Assembly: GCF_012932145.1 (NCBI RefSeq)
Contig: NZ_MWOK01000008.1
Coordinates: forward strand, 62,001-126,000
DNA from: Acidovorax sp. SRB_14
GTDB lineage: Bacteria > Pseudomonadota > Gammaproteobacteria > Burkholderiales > Burkholderiaceae_C
Direction of reading: 5' to 3'
DNA length: 64,000 bases
Shown here: in pieces, positions 19,258 through 27,087 of the stretch
How positions within the stretch are numbered: position 1 is the stretch's first letter
Layout: each line of letters starts with the position of its first letter
The notes under the pieces: generated by a model
The model's input: only the letters and a program-made list of their open reading frames with translations
Database searches by the model: none
Told to the model about the DNA's origin: nothing
Program-made: the position numbers and the translations under genes

Positions 19258-20727
19258 ATGCACACAGAAATTGTCGGACGCATTCAGCCAACCATCACGC
19301 AATGGGATTCGCCTTTCATGAGTGGCGCGTTTGCGCCCAACTACGTGGAATACACAGCGACCGACCTGGAGGTGATCGGGACCGTTCCGCAGCGCCTCAA
19401 TGGGGTGTACCTGCGCAACACCCAAAACCCGGTGCACCAGCCCTTGGGCGTGCACCATGCCTTCGACGGCGATGGCATGCTGCACCAGCTGAGTTTCAGG
19501 AACGGAAAGTGCGAGTACCGCAACCGTTTCCTTCGCACCAAGGGCTTTGAAGAAGAGCACAAGGCCGGACAGGCCCTCTATGCCGGCCTGATTGACAGCC
19601 CGGAACTCGCCCAACGCGCTGGCTGGGGTGCGCGCGGCGGGCTGAAGGACACCTCGGCCACCGACGTGATCGTGCACGCGGGAACGGCGCTGACCACTTT
19701 CTACCAATGCGGGGAGCCGTACCGCTTTGATGCAAGAACCTTGGAGCCGCTGGGCGTGTCTGCCTGGGGCGCCCAGGTGCTCAAAGACAACGGAATCTCG
19801 GCACACCCCAAGGTCTGCCCGCGCACGGGCGATTTGCTGTTCTTCAATTACAGCAAGAACGCACCGTACATGCACTACGGCGAGGTGGACGCGCAGGAAA
19901 AACTGGTGCATTACGTGCCGGTCCCGCTGGCGGGTCCCCGGCTGCCGCACGACATGGTGTTCACCGAAAATTTCGCGGTCCTCGGCGACTTTCCGCTGCA
20001 CTGGGACGAGTCCCTGTTGCCGCAGGGCAAACACAAACTCCGCTATGACGGTGCGAAGCCCGCCCGGTTTGCCGTGGTGCCGCGCCGGCATGCGCCGCAA
20101 ACGGAGGTGAAGTGGTTTGAAGCCAGCCCGACCTACGTGCTGCACTGGCTCAACGCATGGGAAGACGGCGACGAAATCGTCATGCATGGCTACCACCAGA
20201 AGTGGCCCATGCCCCAAGCCGGCTTCGACAACAAAGGCGCAACGCTGGGCCCGGGCCGCTATGGACCGACCATCTACGAATGGCGTCTGAACATGCGCAC
20301 CGGCGCGGTCGTCGAGCGCCGCTTGCACGAGCAATACCTGGAGTTCGGCATGATCAATGCCCAGTTCTGGGGCAGGCCGTACCGCTACTCGTACAACATG
20401 GTTGCCCACCCCAACAGCTTCCTGTTTGACGGCATTTTGCGCTTTGACCACACCACGGGCGCAACGCAGGAATACCGGTTTGGCGAAGGCCGCTTTGGCA
20501 GTGAATCCCCGATGGCTCCAGCCGCTGGCGCGACGGCCGAAGACGACGGTTACGTCGTGAGCTTTGTGTCCGATATGCGGGCCGATCGGTCGGAATGCGT
20601 GGTGTTGGATGCGCGCGATCTGAGCCAGGGGCCCGTGGCGCGCATCATCTTGCCCCACCGCATCAGCAGCGGAACGCATGCGTGCTGGGCAGACGCCTCT
20701 GAACTGCGCGGCGAACAGCGCGCCTGA
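19258..20727 (+). CDS. Carotenoid-oxygenase-family dioxygenase 2
   Basis: 489 aa, a diverged paralogue of the first oxygenase (both carry the FDGDGMLH/YDGDGMLH block and similar C termini). All four iron histidines are present: DVIVHAGTALTTFY, RLPHDMVFTEN, YVLHWLNAWEDGDE and SSGTHACWAD. Two diverged copies in one operon suggest either two cleavage steps or a heteromer, as known for lignostilbene dioxygenase isozymes. The ATG at 19258 gives the normal family N terminus. Confidence 0.87.
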   Translation: MHTEIVGRIQPTITQWDSPFMSGAFAPNYVEYTATDLEVIGTVPQRLNGVYLRNTQNPVHQPLGVHHAFDGDGMLHQLSFRNGKCEYRNRFLRTKGFEEEHKAGQALYAGLIDSPELAQRAGWGARGGLKDTSATDVIVHAGTALTTFYQCGEPYRFDARTLEPLGVSAWGAQVLKDNGISAHPKVCPRTGDLLFFNYSKNAPYMHYGEVDAQEKLVHYVPVPLAGPRLPHDMVFTENFAVLGDFPLHWDESLLPQGKHKLRYDGAKPARFAVVPRRHAPQTEVKWFEASPTYVLHWLNAWEDGDEIVMHGYHQKWPMPQAGFDNKGATLGPGRYGPTIYEWRLNMRTGAVVERRLHEQYLEFGMINAQFWGRPYRYSYNMVAHPNSFLFDGILRFDHTTGATQEYRFGEGRFGSESPMAPAAGATAEDDGYVVSFVSDMRADRSECVVLDARDLSQGPVARIILPHRISSGTHACWADASELRGEQRA

Positions 20728-20754
20728 ACCCGAAATTCAATGGAGACTATGGAC

Positions 20755-22005
20755 ATGACGCAGGCTACATACGTGTTGGGCGGCTACCAGACAGACTTTG
20801 CGAAAGCGTGGTCCCGGCAAGGGCAGGACCTCTCGGACATCGTGCGCGAAACCGTGCTCGGCGCGCTGCAGGCGTGCCAGATCGCGCCTGGGGCGATCGA
20901 AAGCATCCACGTGGGCAATGCCTTTGGTGAACTTCAGCGTCAGCAAGCGCACTTGGGCTCCATGGTGGCGCAGGTGGTTCCCGCGCTGAACGGCGTCGCG
21001 GCAATGCGCCACGAAGGCGCTTGCGCGTCATCGTCGCTGGGCGTGCTCAGCGCGATGGCCGAAATTGAATCGGGGCGCTATGACTGCGTCTTGGTGCTCG
21101 GCGTGGAAGAGTTCAAGAACACCTCGGGGCACGAAGCATCGCGCAACCAGAATGCCGCGTCCTGGCAAGGTCACGAAGAGATCGACTGCCAGTTCATGTG
21201 GCCTGCAGCGTTTGGACTCGTGGCGGCCGAATACGACAAGCGCTATGGCCTGGATCGCAAATACCTCAACCGCATTGCAGAGCTGAACTACGGCCATGCC
21301 AAGCACAATCCGTTGGCACAAACGCGCAGCTGGCAGTTCAACGAACTGAGCTTCACCGACGACGATGAGGCCAATCCGCTGATTGAGCCAGGAACACGCC
21401 GCCAGGACTGCGGGCAGGTCACGGACGGCGGCGCCGCGGTGGTGCTGGCATCTGAGCGTTTTGCCAAAGAGTACGCCGCCCGCGCGGGCCAGCGCCTCGA
21501 AGATCTGGCGCGGATCACCGGTTGGGGACACCGCAACTCGGTGTTGCGGCTCAAGGACAAGTTCGAACTGAGCAAAGGTGAAGCCTACGTGTTTCCGCAT
21601 GTGCGCCAAACCCTCGAGGACGCATGGCGCCGCGCGGGCATCGGCGGCATCGGCGATCTCAGCGGCATTGAGACCCACGATTGCTTCACGACCACGGAAT
21701 ATGTAGCCATCGACCACTTTGGCTTCACCGAGCCTGGCCAGAGCTGGCAAGCGGTGGAGGACGGCTCCATCGAGCGCGGTGGACGTTGCCCCATCAACAT
21801 GAGCGGTGGCCTGATCGGTGGTGGGCATCCCGTGGGCGCGACAGGCGTGCGCATGGTGCTGGACTGCGCCAGGCAGGTCACCGGCAAGGCCGGGGCGACA
21901 CAAATCCCGAACGCCCGACGCATGCAAACGCTCAACATTGGTGGGTCTTTTGGCACCGTGGTGAGCTTCGTTGTGGAGCAAGGGCAGAAAGACCGAGAGC
22001 GGTGA
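20755..22005 (+). CDS. SCP2-type thiolase / acetyl-CoA acetyltransferase
   Basis: 416 aa. Nucleophilic Cys in HEGACASSSLGVLSAM (about residue 86), GGHPVGATG with the catalytic His, and HDCF in ETHDCFTTTEY, which marks the SCP2 subgroup and supplies the second cysteine in place of the classical C-terminal one. Cleaves or condenses a 3-oxoacyl-CoA, so it would complete chain shortening after the ligase. GGAGA at 20742 lies 8 nt before the ATG at 20755; ATGs at 20740 and 20749 are also in frame. Confidence 0.9.
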   Translation: MTQATYVLGGYQTDFAKAWSRQGQDLSDIVRETVLGALQACQIAPGAIESIHVGNAFGELQRQQAHLGSMVAQVVPALNGVAAMRHEGACASSSLGVLSAMAEIESGRYDCVLVLGVEEFKNTSGHEASRNQNAASWQGHEEIDCQFMWPAAFGLVAAEYDKRYGLDRKYLNRIAELNYGHAKHNPLAQTRSWQFNELSFTDDDEANPLIEPGTRRQDCGQVTDGGAAVVLASERFAKEYAARAGQRLEDLARITGWGHRNSVLRLKDKFELSKGEAYVFPHVRQTLEDAWRRAGIGGIGDLSGIETHDCFTTTEYVAIDHFGFTEPGQSWQAVEDGSIERGGRCPINMSGGLIGGGHPVGATGVRMVLDCARQVTGKAGATQIPNARRMQTLNIGGSFGTVVSFVVEQGQKDRER

Positions 22006-22207
22006 AATCTCTGTTGCAGCCCGCTCATCGGCGCTGCGCCAGCGGCTGCAACCACCTGACCGCTCGATGGGCGGCAGGTGCGCACAGTGCGACTGGGCTC
22101 AGGACGTTGTGCCCAGGCTGGAGAAACACAGTCCGCGCGTTGAACAATGCGCTGGACTGGGTTTGAAAAGGGCGTGAACGCCGCCCAACGGGCGCGGAGA
22201 TTTCAGA

Positions 22208-22250
22208 GAAAAAACCTGGCTCCGACATCCATAGGGATATCGGAGCCAGG
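22208..22250 (-). terminator. Rho-independent terminator after the SDR gene
   Basis: 16-bp stem with one mismatch: arms CCTGGCTCCGACATCC (22215-22230) and GGATATCGGAGCCAGG (22235-22250), loop ATAG. On the minus strand it runs into TTTTTTCTC. The plus-strand exit is only weakly T-rich, so it mainly serves the SDR transcript. The rest of 22006-22262 shows no gene. Confidence 0.9.
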
Positions 22251-22262
22251 TGGTATTTATTT

Positions 22263-23246
22263 TCAGGCGGCTTGGCGAACAGGCTCTGGCTGGGAGGCAA
22301 CTGCAGCGGCGATGCTGTCCAGCTTCCGCGCGACATCCTCGGGAGATACCGCCGGATCCGGGGTATGGGCATAAATATGGGTGTTGCGCTCTTTGCGGTC
22401 GAACCAGATGGCTTCCTTGCGGTGCTGGGGGGGCCGCTCTCGCGCCAGGTACACGATGGTGTCTGCGCCCTTGTCATGGTCACGCAATACCGATTTCAAA
22501 ATCGCGACAAAGCGTGGCATGGAGCGGTTGACGCTGGCGGTGTCGACCCAGCCGGGGTGCATGGCATAAAACCTCTGGTTCAGATGGGATTGTTTCTCGC
22601 GCCAATATCCCATCACCATGACCTGTGCACGCTTGGCCAGGCCATAGGCCCGGGGGCCCATATAGCGGGCCGGATCGGTGATGTTCAGGTCGTCAACCAC
22701 CATGCGATGGTTGTACATGCCGCCTGAAGCGACCTCGATCACGGTCGCGTCATCCTTGAGGATTTTGTTATCGAGCAGACTTTTTACGAGAATGTGATGG
22801 CTGAGGATATTGGTCACAAACGAGAATTCCATTTTCTCGTCGGTCAGCACCATTTGGTGCTTTTGAATTCCCACATTGTCGATCAGAACATCCAACCGCT
22901 GGCCAGATTCCCGAATTTTTTCGACCAGCGCATACACCTCGCGGGTTTTGGAAAAATCGGCCGTCAGATAGGTGACAGACACAGGCGATTGAACGCTTTG
23001 CGCAAAGGCCTGCAACTTGGCAGGATCGCGGGCAACGCAAATAACGTGCGCGCCGCCTTCGGCGCCCTTGCGTGCCGCAGCCGCGCCGATTCCTTCCGAG
23101 CCACCGGTCACCAGCCAGGTCTGGCCCTCAAATTTGTTGGGGCGATTCTTCCAGAAAATGCTCCGCAGGTGATATCCAATTGCGCTGTAGCTGGGAGTAA
23201 ATCGGACGTAGAATTTGATGATTTTTGACAGCGGTGTTTTTGCCAT
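22263..23246 (-). CDS. DHRS12-like short-chain dehydrogenase/reductase
   Basis: 327 aa. NAD(P) motif TWLVTGGSEGIGAAAARKG (about residues 43-61), IDNVGIQ in place of NNAG, EVASGGMYN with the catalytic Ser region, and YGLAKRAQV (YxxxK). MHPGWVDTASVNRSMP and IWFDRKERNTHI match the DHRS12-like group. The N-terminal ~35 residues before the Rossmann fold may be a membrane-associated segment. Likely oxidises or reduces an alcohol/aldehyde intermediate. Visibly more AT-rich than neighbouring housekeeping genes. Shares direction with the NTF2-like gene 38 bp upstream. Confidence 0.85.
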   Translation of the reverse strand: MAKTPLSKIIKFYVRFTPSYSAIGYHLRSIFWKNRPNKFEGQTWLVTGGSEGIGAAAARKGAEGGAHVICVARDPAKLQAFAQSVQSPVSVTYLTADFSKTREVYALVEKIRESGQRLDVLIDNVGIQKHQMVLTDEKMEFSFVTNILSHHILVKSLLDNKILKDDATVIEVASGGMYNHRMVVDDLNITDPARYMGPRAYGLAKRAQVMVMGYWREKQSHLNQRFYAMHPGWVDTASVNRSMPRFVAILKSVLRDHDKGADTIVYLARERPPQHRKEAIWFDRKERNTHIYAHTPDPAVSPEDVARKLDSIAAAVASQPEPVRQAA

Positions 23247-23284
23247 TTTTTGACCCGATCAATTTGAGCTTCAGAACACAACAA

Positions 23285-23689
23285 TTAATGGTTTGCAGGC
23301 TCTTGGACGGCGTTCAGCAATGTCGTGCGATCATAATATTCGCGCCAGTGGGAAATTTTGCTGCCGGAAAATTCAATAATCCCGGTCGTGGGGACAATGC
23401 GAGAAATCCCGTCCAGCACGATCTCATCCTCGCGCTCAACAAAAAGAACACCGTTCGCCACCCCAATAGTGCGAATATTCAGTTTTACACTTTTGTTGGG
23501 TTTTTCCGTCTTGCGCACACGCTCAAAGAAATTTTCTCGCCCGATGCAGGGCGTCAGCATGACGGAGTGTAAAATGCCGTCTTCCGCCATCAGGTCAGCA
23601 CACGCTCTCCAGTCCTTTTTCTCCCAGCCGTCCTTCATGGCCATGAAAACACTGATTTTCATTTCGTCGCTGATTTGCGGTTCCGTCAT
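23285..23689 (-). CDS. NTF2/SnoaL-fold protein, limonene-epoxide-hydrolase-like
   Basis: 134 aa. The stretch LFVEREDEIVLDG followed by IIEFSGSKISHWREYYD has the Arg-x-Asp and C-terminal WR-Y-D signature of limonene-1,2-epoxide hydrolases, where Asp-Arg-Asp is catalytic. The NTF2 fold is also used by lyases acting on lignin-derived diarylpropanes in sphingomonads that work beside lignostilbene dioxygenases, so two roles fit: epoxide opening or a cofactor-free lyase. First gene of the SDR operon; it starts 123 bp from the divergent second IclR gene. Confidence 0.78.
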   Translation of the reverse strand: MTEPQISDEMKISVFMAMKDGWEKKDWRACADLMAEDGILHSVMLTPCIGRENFFERVRKTEKPNKSVKLNIRTIGVANGVLFVEREDEIVLDGISRIVPTTGIIEFSGSKISHWREYYDRTTLLNAVQEPANH

Positions 23690-23720
23690 GTCTTCTCCTT
23701 CAGGTTATGTTCCAATTTAA

Positions 23721-23750
23721 AAGAAGAGCCGGATGCTGGACGCTCTTCTT
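23721..23750. promoter_or_regulatory. Perfect inverted repeat, candidate IclR operator or leader hairpin
   Basis: Perfect 9-bp arms AAGAAGAGC (23721-23729) and GCTCTTCTT (23742-23750) with a 12-nt spacer, in the divergent gap between the NTF2-like gene and the second IclR gene. Confidence 0.5.
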
Positions 23751-23812
23751 CATGCCGATTCATTACATTCGCATCGCGCAGCTTTCACAACTTGAAGTCA
23801 TTGAATTTCCCA

Positions 23813-24577
23813 ATGGATGAGAAGAAACCGGCTGTCCTGGGGACGCAAAGCGCCAGCAAAGTACTGCGTTTGCTGAGGATCGTGGGCGCGCAACATGCCA
23901 AGGGCATTCGCCTCAAGGACCTGATCGAAGCATCGCAAATCGACAAATCCACGGTGCACCGACTCTTGCTGTGCCTGCTCGAGGAAGGTTTCGTGGAAAA
24001 AATCGGTTCGTCCAAAAGTTACCGTCTGGGCATCGAAACCCTGCAGTGGGGATTCTCTTCTGCGGGCATGGACGCGCTGTCGGAAAAATTCCGGCCCACG
24101 TTGATGCGCCTGGCGCGCATCACCGACGACGCGGTCTTCCTCATGGTCCGAAGTGGAGACTATGTGGTGTGCCTGAGCCGTGTGGAAGGCGACCACACGA
24201 CCCGCGCCTATGTGGTCGAGGTCGGGGTGCGGCGGCTGCTGGGTGCCAGCGCGGCGGGTATCGCCATGCTTGCCAAGCTGCCCGACGAAGAAGTGAACGC
24301 CCTGCTGGCAAGGCACGAGGCAGAGTACATCCGGCACCAGTACCCCATCGCGGCACTGAAGAAACTGGTGATGCGTGCGCGCGTGCAGGGCTACTCGGAA
24401 GTGTCCGACGCCCGGATCGCTGCCGATGGGCTGGGCTGTGCCTTCCCCATGACGGACAACACCTGGGCCGGCCTGAGCATCGCTGTGGCGCAACACCGCT
24501 CCACCCCGGAGCGGCTCAAAGAACTATCTCAACTGCTGCTGGACGAGGTTTCGCGGGTGGCGGCCGGGCTGGTTTAA
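23813..24577 (+). CDS. IclR-family regulator 2
   Basis: 254 aa. HTH region RLKDLIEASQIDKSTVHRLL (about residues 36-55) and effector domain with DAVFLMVRSGDYVVCLSRVEG and RRLLGASAAGIAML. The start MDEKKPAVLGTQSASKVLRL is chosen as the usual IclR opening; the longer frame would include the divergent promoter. Placed between the SDR/NTF2 operon and the porin/Bug operon, it probably controls one or both. Confidence 0.88.
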   Translation: MDEKKPAVLGTQSASKVLRLLRIVGAQHAKGIRLKDLIEASQIDKSTVHRLLLCLLEEGFVEKIGSSKSYRLGIETLQWGFSSAGMDALSEKFRPTLMRLARITDDAVFLMVRSGDYVVCLSRVEGDHTTRAYVVEVGVRRLLGASAAGIAMLAKLPDEEVNALLARHEAEYIRHQYPIAALKKLVMRARVQGYSEVSDARIAADGLGCAFPMTDNTWAGLSIAVAQHRSTPERLKELSQLLLDEVSRVAAGLV

Positions 24578-24605
24578 CTGGCACGCGCAACCGGAAGGCA
24601 CAGGC

Positions 24606-24642
24606 AAAAAGCCCTTCAGCACCCATCGGAGGGCTGAAGGGC
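24606..24642 (-). terminator. Rho-independent terminator after the porin gene
   Basis: Arms GCCCTTCAGC (24611-24620) and GCTGAAGGGC (24633-24642), perfect 10 bp. Read on the minus strand the stem exits into TTTTTGCC. Confidence 0.88.
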
Positions 24643-24703
24643 ACATGTCACTAGCCTGTTCAGAATTGGATGGCCGCCCGGGCGGCCACCGCGCCGGATG
24701 GCG

Positions 24704-25756
24704 TCAGAAACGGTGGCGGATACCCAGCGACACACCCGACTGGTTCTTGGAGCCGACTGCCAGTGTGCTGAGCGCCGCGAAGTTGAGCCCCCCATTTTTT
24801 GCATACGCCGCCCCGCCGTAGAGGTCGGTGCGCTTCGACAACGCGTAGATCGCTTGCAGCGTGAGCTGCTGTTGACGCGGTTGGTTGCCTGCGCCGGCGC
24901 GCTGCTTGATGTCATCCAGGTAGTACGCGGCATTGAGCGTCAGGGCACCGGTCGCTTGGTAGTTCACGCCAAGCCAGTAGAAATCATCGCGCAGCGCGAT
25001 GCCCCCCGCAGCGTCCTTGCTCTCGCCCCAGCGGTAGCCGGTGGACAGGCGTACCGCGGGTGTGAACTGGTAGGCCGCGCCGAGTGCCACCTTGCGTGCA
25101 CGCGAGTGGGCTCCGTTGACGTCGGCGCCGTTCTGCTGGTCGAACGCCAGCGTGGCCATCAGATCCTTGTTGGCATAGCTGAAATGTCCCCCCCATGCAG
25201 CGCTTGCGGACGTGGAGGACGTTTGCTCGCCAAATGCGTAGTGCACTTGCGCGCTCAAGGCGTCCGCATTGAAACGGTATTTGACGGAGTTGTCGTTGCG
25301 CAGGCCGCCCAGCAGGGGGCTGAACGGTTCGTAGGCGCCAGCGTAGGCCAGCGGGACGATGAACAGCAACGCGTCAAACAACGATGTGTACTGCCGGCCC
25401 AGCGTCACACGGTGGTTGGCGCTTTGCAATCCGACAAAAGCGCCGCGATTGAAAAACTTGGCGGCATCCGCATTGGTGCCGGTGTCGGAATTGAACCCAT
25501 GCTCCAAGGTGAAAATCGCTTTCAAACCACCGCCCAGGTCTTCCACGCCGCGAAAACCCACGCGCGGCCCTTGCAAGCCAGAGTTGCTCATGCGCAGCAG
25601 GGACGCGGACTCATTGCCTCCTTTGGGCTGGTGATTCACATACTCGATATTCGTATCAATGATCCCGTACAGGGTCAGTTGGGACTGAGCCCAGGCGGCG
25701 GGCGCCAATGCCAGAATGGCAAGTGGCCAGGCTTTTGCAAATTTATTTTTGGTCAT
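24704..25756 (-). CDS. Gram-negative porin
   Basis: 350 aa. Signal peptide ending PAAWAQ, then QSQLTLYGIIDTNIEYVNHQ typical of Burkholderiales trimeric porins, RVGFRGVEDLGGGLKAIFTLEHGF, and a C-terminal beta strand ending in Phe (SLGIRHRF) for BAM recognition. Provides outer-membrane diffusion, probably for the substrate of the adjacent catabolic genes. Downstream of the Bug receptor in the same direction (30 bp apart), so the two look co-transcribed. Confidence 0.92.
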   Translation of the reverse strand: MTKNKFAKAWPLAILALAPAAWAQSQLTLYGIIDTNIEYVNHQPKGGNESASLLRMSNSGLQGPRVGFRGVEDLGGGLKAIFTLEHGFNSDTGTNADAAKFFNRGAFVGLQSANHRVTLGRQYTSLFDALLFIVPLAYAGAYEPFSPLLGGLRNDNSVKYRFNADALSAQVHYAFGEQTSSTSASAAWGGHFSYANKDLMATLAFDQQNGADVNGAHSRARKVALGAAYQFTPAVRLSTGYRWGESKDAAGGIALRDDFYWLGVNYQATGALTLNAAYYLDDIKQRAGAGNQPRQQQLTLQAIYALSKRTDLYGGAAYAKNGGLNFAALSTLAVGSKNQSGVSLGIRHRF

Positions 25757-25786
25757 TATCGGTCTCCTGATGGTATTGGAATGATT

Positions 25787-26764
25787 TTATATTTCGATGC
25801 CACTGTCTTTGATGAGGCGCCCCCAACGTGCATTCTCTTCACTCAGCTGCTTTTGAAAGTCTGCTGTCGACTTGCCTCCCGCCACATAACCCAAATCCTT
25901 GAATCGCGATTGAATTTCCGGAAGATTCATGATCTTGATGGAAACTTCGCGAATGTTCTGGATGATTTCAGGCGGGGTATTCTTGGGCACAAAGAACCCC
26001 GCCCAGGTCGGTAATTCAAAACCCGAATACCCTTGCTCGGCCAATGTGGGAATGCTGGGCGTCAGTGGAGAACGCTCCGTGCCGGTGACCGCGATGAGTT
26101 TGATTTTTCCGGTCGGTATCAGGGCATTCAGCGTCACCAGGTCCAGAATTGTCATGGTGATTTCACCGGACGCCAGCGCCATGCTGACCTGGGCCGAACC
26201 TTTGTAGGGAACATGTAGCATGTCCAGGTTCGAAACCTTATTCAACTGATTGCCAAGGATGTGGGAGGTAGACCCATTTCCAATCGAACCATATATGTGG
26301 GTCTTTGGATTGGCCTTGACTTCCTTTACCAGTTCCGTGAAATTATTGGCACTGGTCTTCTGGGTGCTGACGGCAATCCACAAGGGGCTCTTGATCAAAT
26401 CCACCACAGGCTTGATGTCATTGAACGGATCGTAGGGCAGCTTGTTGAAGAGGTAATAAGTCTGCAGTAGCAATGGGATGGTCAGCAGGATGGTATTGCC
26501 ATCCGGCTTTGCCTTGGCAACAAAATCCGTACCAATGGTTGTGCTGCCGCCCGGCTTGTTTTCGACAATGATGGTGCGACGCATCTCCGTCGCCATCTTT
26601 TCTGCGAAAATGCGCCCCAAGACATCGCCGCCACCGCCGGGCGCAAATGGCACCACAATGCGCATCAACGCATTACTTTGAGCCCAAGCGTGACCGCCTG
26701 AAAATACGGCGGCCCCTGCCCCGGCTAAAACCTTGGTGAACTGCCTGCGGCTCAAATTCGGCAT
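25787..26764 (-). CDS. Bug/TctC-family receptor, Tat-exported
   Basis: 325 aa. N terminus MPNLSRRQFTKVLAGAGAAV carries a twin-arginine motif (S-R-R-Q-F-T-K), so it is probably Tat-exported, then MRIVVPFAPGGGGDVLGRIF, NKPGGSTTIGTDFVAKAKP and MLHVPYKGSAQVSMALASGE, the Bug fold. No TctAB partner is encoded nearby. Paired with the porin, it suggests an uptake route for the island's substrate. Start at 26764 with TTGGAGA just upstream. A perfect FNR-like palindrome (26777-26790) ends 12 bp before the ATG. AT-richer than the flanking B12 genes. Confidence 0.9.
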   Translation of the reverse strand: MPNLSRRQFTKVLAGAGAAVFSGGHAWAQSNALMRIVVPFAPGGGGDVLGRIFAEKMATEMRRTIIVENKPGGSTTIGTDFVAKAKPDGNTILLTIPLLLQTYYLFNKLPYDPFNDIKPVVDLIKSPLWIAVSTQKTSANNFTELVKEVKANPKTHIYGSIGNGSTSHILGNQLNKVSNLDMLHVPYKGSAQVSMALASGEITMTILDLVTLNALIPTGKIKLIAVTGTERSPLTPSIPTLAEQGYSGFELPTWAGFFVPKNTPPEIIQNIREVSIKIMNLPEIQSRFKDLGYVAGGKSTADFQKQLSEENARWGRLIKDSGIEI

Positions 26765-27087
26765 TTTTGTCTCCAATTGATCAATATCAAAGTAACTACC
26801 CAGTAGAGGTGTATGCGTAACTGAATTTAGGTGCAGCTGTTCTTCTGCAGCGCAGGAAAAACAGGGTTTTCTCACCCCTTGGGATTACTCGGGGTATCTA
26901 CTAGGTGGAACGGAGGATGTGGCAAGGGCGGAGCCAAAAGTGGCGTGCGACAGCGGCCCACCTGCAAGGTCGGCAGAGGCACTCCTCCCGCGCACTGCGG
27001 CCCCCAGCGTCGGCAGACCGCGCCGTCCTCAGCCTCCGCAAACGGCAGAACTGCGGCGTGCGGGCGATTGCACGGCCAGTGCAGCGC
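26765..27087. other. 323-bp gap between the catabolic island and the B12 operon
   Basis: Contains the FNR-like palindrome and the ribosome binding site of the Bug receptor gene, then about 200 bp with no recognisable gene. A 20-codon minus-strand reading frame begins at an ATG overlapping the cobT stop (ATGA) and ends quickly. No cobS coding sequence is seen there, and no clear terminator for the B12 operon. Confidence 0.6.
26777..26790. promoter_or_regulatory. FNR-type palindrome TTGAT-CAAT-ATCAA
   Basis: Matches the FNR/ANR consensus TTGAT-N4-ATCAA exactly. It lies 12 bp before the Bug receptor start, too close to the gene for ordinary activation, so if real it would repress or serve a different start. 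A related box occurs at fnr/hemN. Confidence 0.4.

Noticed and set aside
18823-20679. Minus-strand open frame of 618 codons under the second oxygenase
   Set aside because: Same reason: antisense of a gene with all four iron histidines.
20755-22005. Apparent loss of the second catalytic cysteine in the thiolase
   Set aside because: The C-terminal C-x-G is replaced, but HDCF in ETHDCFTTTEY supplies the cysteine as in SCP2-type thiolases, so the enzyme is not defective.
26900-27087. Remnant of cobS after cobT
   Set aside because: Translations of this stretch show none of the expected CobS start or membrane segments; only the position suggests it.
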